Origin: Anaerolineales bacterium | GTDB taxonomy: Bacteria; Chloroflexota; Anaerolineae; Anaerolineales; UBA11858 | Length of the DNA: 5,044 nt | Direction of reading: 5' to 3' | NCBI GenBank assembly: GCA_015485245.1 | Contig: WFTY01000491.1 | Span: 1-5,044, forward strand | Shown: positions 1-3,814 of the stretch, one piece after another | Position numbering within the stretch: position 1 is the stretch's first letter | Layout: the number at the start of each line of letters is the position of its first letter | The notes under the pieces: model-generated | Seen by the model: the letters and a program-made list of their open reading frames with translations, nothing else | Told to the model about the DNA's origin: nothing | The model's database searches: none | Program-made: the position numbers and the translations under genes

Positions 1-1
1 C

Positions 2-136
2 GCCCCGCCCCCCTCAACGCGCGACTTGCGGGCGCGTGTGCGCAAAGCGGTGATGGCGCGCCTGGGCGATTCGGTGGATCCGAAACTGCTTGACAGCATC
101 ATTGATCGCGTTTTGCAGAACATCAAGACCGGCTAG
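2..136 (+). CDS. C-terminal fragment of an unidentified BMC-locus protein with encapsulation-peptide-like tail
   Basis: Only the last 44 codons are in the window; the reading frame is open from the first full codon to TAG at 134-136. The fragment starts with a proline stretch (APPPST, residues 1-6), a typical flexible linker. Two amphipathic helices follow, residues 7-21 and 27-42, separated by GDSVD. The second, DPKLLDSIIDRVLQNIK, has hydrophobic residues in an i, i+1, i+4, i+5 pattern. It closely resembles the N-terminal targeting helix of diol dehydratase PduD as I recall it (EKLLRQIIEDVLSEM). Such helices anchor cargo to the inner face of microcompartment shells and can sit at either end of a protein. 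The next gene begins 8 bases after the stop, so they are probably cotranscribed. The parent protein cannot be named: a core enzyme (aldehyde dehydrogenase, phosphotransacylase, aldolase) or a shell protein with a long tail would all fit. That it is a real coding end is fairly sure; the targeting role is inference. Confidence 0.7.
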   Translation, partial: APPPSTRDLRARVRKAVMARLGDSVDPKLLDSIIDRVLQNIKTG

Positions 137-144
137 GCGGAATT

Positions 145-465
145 ATGCTCTTTGGACGCGTGCGCGGCACCGCGGTGTGCACCCTCAAGTACCCCGACAT
201 GCAAGGGATGAAGTTGCTGGTGGTTGAACCGCTGGATCGTCATCTTCAGCCCACGGGCCCGTTGCAGGTGGCCGTGGACGTGGTTCAGGCTGGCCCGGGA
301 GACCTGTGTGTGATGGTGCGCTCACGCGAGGCGGCTCTGGCGTTGCGCGAACATACCTTTGTCCCGGTTGATCTGGCGCTTGTTGGAATCGTTGATGAGT
401 TAAAAGTTCGCCCCGACGGTGAATTTGATTTCACCCTCAAAGAAGGCTATCGGCATTACACCTGA
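145..465 (+). CDS. EutN/CcmL-family microcompartment vertex (BMC-P pentamer) protein, copy 1
   Basis: This 106-residue protein belongs to the EutN/CcmL family (Pfam EutN_CcmL), whose pentamers plug the vertices of polyhedral microcompartment shells. Diagnostic family segments are in order: MLFGRVRGTAVCT at the N-terminus, MKLLVVEPLD (22-31), VAVDVVQAGPGDL (42-54) and VDLALVGIVDEL (75-86). Family members are commonly 85-100 residues. Here about 20 extra C-terminal residues (87-106, charged and aromatic, ending GYRHYT) extend beyond the usual GIVD end. The loop usually reading GSSAR is replaced by RSREAALALREH. The ATG at 145 is preceded by AGGCGGA (135-141), a Shine-Dalgarno-like stretch overlapping the previous stop codon. 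The downstream gene is another vertex protein starting one base after this stop. Which microcompartment type it serves cannot be told from the window. Family assignment is firm. Confidence 0.93.
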   Translation: MLFGRVRGTAVCTLKYPDMQGMKLLVVEPLDRHLQPTGPLQVAVDVVQAGPGDLCVMVRSREAALALREHTFVPVDLALVGIVDELKVRPDGEFDFTLKEGYRHYT

Positions 466-466
466 G

Positions 467-745
467 ATGATTCTGGGAAAAGTGGTTGGCACCGTGGTGA
501 CCACGATCAGTCACCCGCATTATGATAACCGTCGCTTGCTGGTGGTGCAGCCGATGACCCTCCCTGGCGAGCCGCCAGCGGGGGATTTCATCGCCGTGGA
601 TCACACCCACGCCGGCGTGGGGGATACCGTGTTGGTCAACCGCGAGGGCAACGGTGCCCGGCAGGCGCTCAAGTTGCCGGATGGTTGCATCATCTCTGTG
701 ATTGTGGGGATTGTCGATTCGATTCATTTACCCTCGCTGGAATAA
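467..745 (+). CDS. EutN/CcmL-family microcompartment vertex (BMC-P pentamer) protein, copy 2
   Basis: This is a second, divergent BMC-P protein of 92 residues. Family segments seen are MILGKVVGTVVTT (1-13), RRLLVVQPM (22-30), FIAVDHTHAGVGDTVLV (41-57), the NGAR turn (62-65, equivalent to the usual GSSAR) and IVGIVDSI (79-86). It ends soon after, as ordinary EutN/CcmL proteins do. ATG 467 is chosen over an upstream in-frame ATG at 419 because the family begins exactly at MILGKV and the extra residues would overlap the previous gene. Only one base separates the TGA of copy 1 (463-465) from this ATG, and there is no well-placed Shine-Dalgarno (AGAAGG at 441-446 is too far). Translation is therefore probably coupled to copy 1. 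Two different pentamer genes suggest mixed or specialised vertices rather than a recent duplication. The gene closes the BMC cluster on this side. Confidence 0.93.
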   Translation: MILGKVVGTVVTTISHPHYDNRRLLVVQPMTLPGEPPAGDFIAVDHTHAGVGDTVLVNREGNGARQALKLPDGCIISVIVGIVDSIHLPSLE

Positions 746-747
746 TT

Positions 748-775
748 GGGGATTCGCCTCTTGTCGGCGTTCCCC
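748..775 (+). other. Imperfect hairpin after the BMC genes (possible weak terminator)
   Basis: GGGGA (748-752) pairs with TCCCC (771-775), and CGCC (755-758) with GGCG (766-769), with a small internal bulge and a 7-base loop. It begins 3 bases after the stop of the second vertex gene. No real T-tract follows (CCCGCTTTATAAT), so termination would be weak. The hairpin overlaps the -35 element of the next promoter. Confidence 0.35.
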
Positions 776-789
776 TCCCGCTTTATAAT
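761..789 (+). promoter_or_regulatory. Sigma70-type promoter for the signal peptidase unit
   Basis: A -35 element TTGTCG (761-766) and a perfect -10 TATAAT (784-789) are separated by exactly 17 bases. The predicted start is near 796, giving a leader of about 64 bases before the GTG at 860. It shows that the signal peptidase is transcribed separately from the BMC cluster upstream. Confidence 0.75.
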
Positions 790-849
790 CCCTCACGCTG
801 GAAAAACTACATTGTGGCATCCGTGTCCTGAAATTGGAGGCGATGCCCT

Positions 850-862
850 GGAGGAATTTGTG
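850..862 (+). promoter_or_regulatory. Ribosome binding site fixing a GTG start for the signal peptidase
   Basis: GGAGGAA (850-856) lies 5 bases upstream of GTG 860 when counted from the GGAGG core. This is the only in-frame start in the leader with good spacing. An earlier GGAGG at 836-840 sits too close to an out-of-frame ATG at 843. Longer in-frame starts (TTG 746, TTG 812) would place codons upstream of or right next to the predicted transcription start. Confidence 0.7.
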
Positions 863-1453
863 GAATCATTGGAACAACCATTCTCTCCTGCGGACGAGGA
901 ACAAAAATCATCCCCCGTGGCGGGGTGTTTTCGTTTTATTGTTGATATCGTTGAGACGATCCTGATTTCGCTGGTGCTGTTTTTGGGCATCAACGCTGTT
1001 ACGGCCCGTGTGCGCGTGGACGGGCACAGCATGGCGCCTACATTCAACAGTGGTGAGTTTATTATCGTATCCAAACTTGCTTATAAGTTTGGCGAGCCTC
1101 AGCGCGGCGATATCGTGGTCTTCCACCTGCCGCGTGATCCCTCGCAGGATTACATCAAGCGGGTCATTGGCCTGCCGGGCGAAACCGTTGATATTCGCGA
1201 CGGCACGGTGTTCGTTGACGACCAGCCGCTGGACGAACCCTATCTGGATGACAAGACGCGTTATACCGGCACCTGGTTTGTGCCAGAAGGCACCCTCTTC
1301 GTTCTGGGCGATAACCGCAACAATTCGTCCGATTCGCACAGTTGGGGGCCGGTGCCCATGGAATACGTTATCGGCAAGGCGGTGTTTGTGTACTGGCCGC
1401 TTGCCTCGCTTGGGTTGGTAGAGCAGCCGACGCCGGTGCTGGCTTCGCCCTGA
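860..1453 (+). CDS. lepB: Type I signal peptidase
   Basis: This 197-residue membrane serine protease removes signal peptides from exported proteins at the outer face of the cytoplasmic membrane. After a short acidic cytoplasmic segment (1-22) there is one membrane span, about residues 27-49, rich in I, L and V. The conserved boxes follow in order: GHSMAPTF (55-62) with catalytic Ser57; RGDIVVF (82-88); YIKRVIGLPGE (98-108) with the general-base Lys100; and GDNRNNSSDSHSWGPVP (150-166). In the last box the common Arg after DS is His160. Size and single span match the short Gram-positive/SipS-like form rather than the longer two-span enterobacterial LepB. GTG 860 is preferred because of the GGAGG at 850-854 and because upstream in-frame residues do not resemble the family. 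It has its own promoter, and a zinc-finger gene follows after 60 bases. Function is nearly certain; the start is likely. Confidence 0.95.
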   Translation: MESLEQPFSPADEEQKSSPVAGCFRFIVDIVETILISLVLFLGINAVTARVRVDGHSMAPTFNSGEFIIVSKLAYKFGEPQRGDIVVFHLPRDPSQDYIKRVIGLPGETVDIRDGTVFVDDQPLDEPYLDDKTRYTGTWFVPEGTLFVLGDNRNNSSDSHSWGPVPMEYVIGKAVFVYWPLASLGLVEQPTPVLASP

Positions 1454-1479
1454 CGTTTTCTCGAGGGAGGCGTGCGCCG

Positions 1480-1503
1480 TTCAGAGGGCTTACCTCCTCT
1501 GAA
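1480..1503 (+). other. 8-bp perfect hairpin just upstream of the zinc-finger gene
   Basis: TTCAGAGG (1480-1487) and CCTCTGAA (1496-1503) are perfect inverted repeats around an 8-base loop. The structure ends 10 bases before ATG 1514. No T-tract follows, so it is not a standard terminator. It may affect translation initiation or mRNA stability in the signal peptidase/zinc-finger gap. Confidence 0.4.
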
Positions 1504-1513
1504 AGTGAAAGCT

Positions 1514-1810
1514 ATGGAGAATGACAATAACGCTTCCGCCATACAATACACCTGCCCGGAGTGTCAGGCCGGGCGGCTGAGGTTGAAGCATCTGACCTAC
1601 TTCACCCGCCTGGGCAGTGATTTCGTCGCTGTACCGGAATTCCCTGCCTGGGTGTGTGATGTTTGCGGTCGCTGCGAATATGATCAGCGCGCTTTATCCT
1701 GGTTGAATGTGATTCTGGATCCCCATACCGGGCGACGGGACCGCCGTCGCCGTCAAGGCGCGCCGCCGTTGGAAGACCTGTCGTCGCCGTCCTCGTTGAA
1801 AGATGCTTGA
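1514..1810 (+). CDS. YgiT-type zinc-finger domain protein
   Basis: This is a small protein of 98 residues. The pattern CPEC (14-17), a strand-rich middle with TRLGSDFVAVPEFPAWVC (31-48), then CDVCGRC (48-54) matches the YgiT-type zinc finger, the zinc-binding half of antitoxin MqsA. Two CxxC pairs would bind one zinc; Cys54 is an extra cysteine. No helix-turn-helix domain follows. The tail is instead basic (GRRDRRRR, 73-80) and then serine/proline rich, which could contact nucleic acid, but that is a guess. No MqsR-like toxin lies nearby, so a toxin-antitoxin role is not supported. ATG 1514 is chosen over GTG 1472, which sits only one base after AGGGAGG and would add 14 residues outside the domain; ATG 1514 itself has a weak ribosome site. 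It lies 60 bases after the signal peptidase in the same direction and is probably cotranscribed. Domain call good, role unknown. Confidence 0.75.
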   Translation: MENDNNASAIQYTCPECQAGRLRLKHLTYFTRLGSDFVAVPEFPAWVCDVCGRCEYDQRALSWLNVILDPHTGRRDRRRRQGAPPLEDLSSPSSLKDA

Positions 1811-1835
1811 CCGCCCTGTAGAGGTTTGGTAGAAT
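1807..1835 (+). promoter_or_regulatory. Sigma70-type promoter of tRNA-Glu
   Basis: TTGACC (1807-1812) and TAGAAT (1830-1835) are spaced by exactly 17 bases. The -35 contains the TGA stop of the zinc-finger gene (1808-1810). Predicted transcription starts near 1842, about 25 bases before the mature tRNA. Confidence 0.75.
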
Positions 1836-1841
1836 GACCCC

Positions 1842-1861
1842 CGTTCGCCTGTGGGCGAATG
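1842..1861 (+). other. Leader hairpin 5' of tRNA-Glu
   Basis: TTCGCC (1844-1849) pairs with GGCGAA (1854-1859) around a TGTG loop. The stem extends by G1843-T1860 (wobble in RNA) and C1842-G1861. It would form at the very 5' end of the primary transcript, 5 bases before the tRNA acceptor stem. It probably belongs to the precursor removed by RNase P. Confidence 0.45.
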
Positions 1862-1866
1862 ATTTT

Positions 1867-1939
1867 GCCCCCATCGTCTAGGGGACTAGGACGTGGCCCT
1901 TTCAAGGCCAAAACGGGAGTTCGAATCTCCCTGGGGGCA
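1867..1939 (+). tRNA. tRNA-Glu (anticodon UUC)
   Basis: The full cloverleaf can be drawn. The 7-bp acceptor is GCCCCCA (1867-1873) with TGGGGGC (1932-1938), followed by discriminator A1939. The D arm reads TCGTCTAGGGGACTAGGAC. The anticodon stem is TGGCC/GGCCA with loop CTTTCAA, giving anticodon TTC. The T arm is GGGAG-TTCGAAT-CTCCC. It is closely similar to known bacterial tRNA-Glu in the D arm, loop and T arm. CCA is not encoded (ACAAAG follows), so CCA must be added by nucleotidyltransferase. The gene is single, with its own promoter and terminator. Confidence 0.97.
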
Positions 1940-1945
1940 CAAAGG

Positions 1946-1980
1946 AACAGCGCCTGAGAAACCTCAGGCGCTGTTTTGGT
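1946..1980 (+). terminator. Rho-independent terminator of tRNA-Glu
   Basis: A perfect 13-bp stem, AACAGCGCCTGAG (1946-1958) with CTCAGGCGCTGTT (1963-1975), has an AAAC loop and is followed by TTTTGGTTTTC. It starts 6 bases after the tRNA. The stop codon of the opposing kinase gene (1964-1966) lies in the right arm, so the same stem forms in that mRNA too. On that strand only CCTTTG follows, so termination there would be weaker. Confidence 0.88.
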
Positions 1981-3661
1981 TTTCTGCTTTGGCGCGCGGC
2001 ACCCAGGCGAGCACCGTCGTCCCCTGATTGGGTTTAGATGTGATGCTCACCTCTCCGCCGACTTTGCGCACGCGTCGTTCCATGTTGGAAAGCCCGTGGC
2101 CGATCGCCGCGGTTGTCTTATCAATCTCAAACCCGCAACCATCGTCGCTGACTTTCAGGTATACCCGCTCGTCGGTCGCCCAGAGTTGCACCTCAACCAG
2201 GTTGGCCTGGGCGTGTTTGGCCGCGTTCGCCAGCGATTCCTGGCAGATGTGGAAGACAGCCAGGGCATGCCGTCGGGGAAGATCGAGAAAGCCGTCTTCG
2301 CTGGTCGCCAGCCGCGTTTTCGTTTTGACGTTACGGCGGAACTCATCCAGCAGGCGTTGCAAGCCGCGCGTCAGAGTCTCCCCGCCGCGTAACTGGCGCG
2401 GGCGCAAGTCCAGGATGTAAGCGCGGATATCCTGGATGGTGCTGTTCAGCCCGTCAATCGCTTCGTTGATCTTCTGCCGCGCGGCTTTGGGGTCTTCTTC
2501 CAGCACCAGGCGGGCGTAATCCAGCGCCAGCCCGACGCTGTAGATGGACTGGATCACCCCGTCGTGCAAATCCATGCCGATGCGCTCGCGCTCCTCCAGG
2601 ATGGCGATGCGGCGGCTGTGCTCCTTCAGGCGGATACTCTCGATCGCTGTGCCCGCCAGTGTGGAAATGGTACCTAAAAGATCTTCCTCGCGCCGTGAAA
2701 GGGGGAGGGTGGATTTACGCGCCGCTACCAGCAGGCCGACCACGCGGTTGCTGGCGCGCAGCGGCGTGCAGGCGATCCGCTCCAGGCCGGCTTCCTGGAG
2801 TCTGGCGCGCAGTACATCGGCGCTAATCTCCGTCACGCTGCATTCTTTGGGGTAATCTCCCCTCGCCGCTTCTCCAAAAAAGCCTTCGTCGAGTTGGAAG
2901 CGATTGAATTCGGCGAACAGCGCGCCGGCTTCCCCGGCGTGCATGCTCAAGTTGAAGCGGTCGTTTTCATCCTCCCGCACATAGATGGCGCTGGCGGCGA
3001 AGGAGAAATGCTGGGTGACCGGTGGCAGGGTTTCCTGAATTTGCGTTTCCATATCGGCGGCCTGGGCGGCGGAATGAGCAAGCTGATAGAGTAACGCCAG
3101 GTCGGTGTATTGCTGTGTCAGCGTTTGGTCGCGCGAGACCACGCTTGCGTACAGGCGGGAGTTTTCAATTGCCACGGCGGCGTAGGCGGCCAGGATCTCA
3201 ATCACGCGCTCGTCTTCCTCCGTGAACTCCGGTGCGTCGATCTTGTCTGTCAGGTAGATCTGGCCCAGCAGTTTCCCTGCGGACATAATCGGCACGCCCA
3301 GGAAGGAGTGCATAGGAGGGTGATGAGGGGGAAAGCCCGCGCTGCGCGGGTCGTTGCTGATCTCCGGGACGCGGATGGCGCGTTTTTCCTTGTGAATCGC
3401 GCCGATCAACCCTAATCCCTGCGGGGGGTGGTCAATCCTGGCGATTTCTTCGTCATCCATGCCGATGGGGATGAACTTTTCCAGTTCCCCCTCTTTGTTG
3501 ATGATGCCAATGGCCGCATAGCGCGCTTCGGCTTGCTCGCGCGCCAGGTGAGCGATGCGCTCCAGAACATTGTTGCGCGATAGGTCGCTCACCAGTTCCA
3601 GGCTGGCGCGATGCAACGCCGCCAATCGCTCTTCTAGCTTCTCTCGCGCTAATAGGGTCAT
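1964..3661 (-). CDS. DevS/DosS-like GAF-GAF sensor histidine kinase (NarL/HisKA_3 type), candidate heme sensor
   Basis: This is a soluble 565-residue kinase with no membrane segment. Domains in order: an N-terminal helix (5-45); GAF 1 (about 31-170); GAF 2 (about 190-345); a linking helix; the HisKA_3 dimerisation domain with RERIGMDLHDGVIQ (358-371), phospho-acceptor His366; and a HATPase_c domain with N-box CQESLANAAKHA (473-484), DDGCGF (506-511) and GHGLSNM (521-527). All key catalytic residues are present, so it should phosphorylate itself and a NarL-family response regulator. GAF 1 contains GFPPHHPPMHSFLGVP and IYLTDK. His114 and Tyr136 match, with the same 22-residue spacing, the heme-ligand His149 and distal Tyr171 of mycobacterial DevS as I recall them. 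Oxygen, NO, CO or redox sensing is therefore plausible but inferred. ATG 3661 is preceded by GAGGCGG (3673-3667). No response regulator lies in the window. It is divergent from the reductase gene. Kinase class certain; ligand uncertain. Confidence 0.95.
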   Translation of the reverse strand: MTLLAREKLEERLAALHRASLELVSDLSRNNVLERIAHLAREQAEARYAAIGIINKEGELEKFIPIGMDDEEIARIDHPPQGLGLIGAIHKEKRAIRVPEISNDPRSAGFPPHHPPMHSFLGVPIMSAGKLLGQIYLTDKIDAPEFTEEDERVIEILAAYAAVAIENSRLYASVVSRDQTLTQQYTDLALLYQLAHSAAQAADMETQIQETLPPVTQHFSFAASAIYVREDENDRFNLSMHAGEAGALFAEFNRFQLDEGFFGEAARGDYPKECSVTEISADVLRARLQEAGLERIACTPLRASNRVVGLLVAARKSTLPLSRREEDLLGTISTLAGTAIESIRLKEHSRRIAILEERERIGMDLHDGVIQSIYSVGLALDYARLVLEEDPKAARQKINEAIDGLNSTIQDIRAYILDLRPRQLRGGETLTRGLQRLLDEFRRNVKTKTRLATSEDGFLDLPRRHALAVFHICQESLANAAKHAQANLVEVQLWATDERVYLKVSDDGCGFEIDKTTAAIGHGLSNMERRVRKVGGEVSITSKPNQGTTVLAWVPRAKAENQNSA

Positions 3662-3666
3662 AAATA

Positions 3667-3688
3667 CCGCCTCACCAGGGTTATTTTA
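3667..3688 (-). promoter_or_regulatory. Probable -10 element and ribosome site of the kinase gene
   Basis: On the - strand, TAAAAT (3688-3683) matches a -10 at five of six positions, but no good -35 lies 16-18 bases upstream. The predicted start would leave a leader of only about 15 bases, carrying GAGGCGG (3673-3667) five bases before the ATG. The ribosome site is convincing and the promoter is weak. Confidence 0.4.
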
Positions 3689-3713
3689 CCGCATTTCGAT
3701 AAATTTTCCCTGG
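3675..3713. repeat. Spaced inverted repeat CCAGGG/CCCTGG in the divergent intergenic region
   Basis: CCAGGG (3675-3680) and CCCTGG (3708-3713) are perfect 6-bp inverted arms separated by 27 AT-rich bases. They flank the proposed -10 of the kinase gene. This could be an operator or a hairpin; six bases at this spacing can also occur by chance. Confidence 0.25.
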
Positions 3714-3780
3714 CGGGCGATTGTCAGCGACGAGGGGGCGCTTTTTTGCAAACCTGATAGCTTTTGCCAGCTTCTCTCCC

Positions 3781-3810
3781 TAGAATTAAGCCGGACTAGC
3801 AGATGAGGTG
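3781..3810 (+). promoter_or_regulatory. Possible -10 element and ribosome site of the HMG-CoA reductase gene
   Basis: TAGAAT (3781-3786) is a good -10 match, but the positions 17 bases upstream (TAGCTT, 3758-3763) make a poor -35, so an activator or an alternative sigma factor may be involved. GAGGTG (3805-3810), with its GAGG core 6 bases from ATG 3815, is a suitable ribosome binding site. Confidence 0.45.
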
Positions 3811-3814
3811 TTGG

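Noticed and set aside
419..466. An earlier in-frame ATG that would lengthen the second vertex protein by 16 residues.
   Set aside because: The family starts exactly at MILGKV, and the extension would overlap the end of the first vertex gene.
746..859. Extension of the signal peptidase to TTG 746.
   Set aside because: These codons lie across the predicted promoter and leader, and the translated residues do not resemble the family.
843..965. A 40-codon frame from ATG 843 overlapping the signal peptidase start.
   Set aside because: Its GGAGG is only 2 bases away and the product has no recognisable features; kept only as a low-interest possibility of overlapping starts.
908..1339. A 143-codon open frame on the - strand opposite the signal peptidase.
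   Set aside because: It mirrors the signal peptidase coding sequence; no domain or ribosome site is visible.
1514..1810. A toxin-antitoxin system around the YgiT finger.
   Set aside because: The neighbours are a signal peptidase and a tRNA; no MqsR-like or other toxin frame is adjacent, and the protein lacks the DNA-binding domain of MqsA.
1976..2392. A 138-codon + strand frame inside the kinase gene, starting just after the tRNA terminator.
   Set aside because: It is antisense to the conserved ATPase domain and has no family resemblance; a shadow frame in GC-rich DNA.
3731..3750. GGGGGCGCTTTTTT as a rho-independent terminator.
   Set aside because: No stem precedes the T-run, and the region lies between divergent genes where no + strand transcript needs to end.
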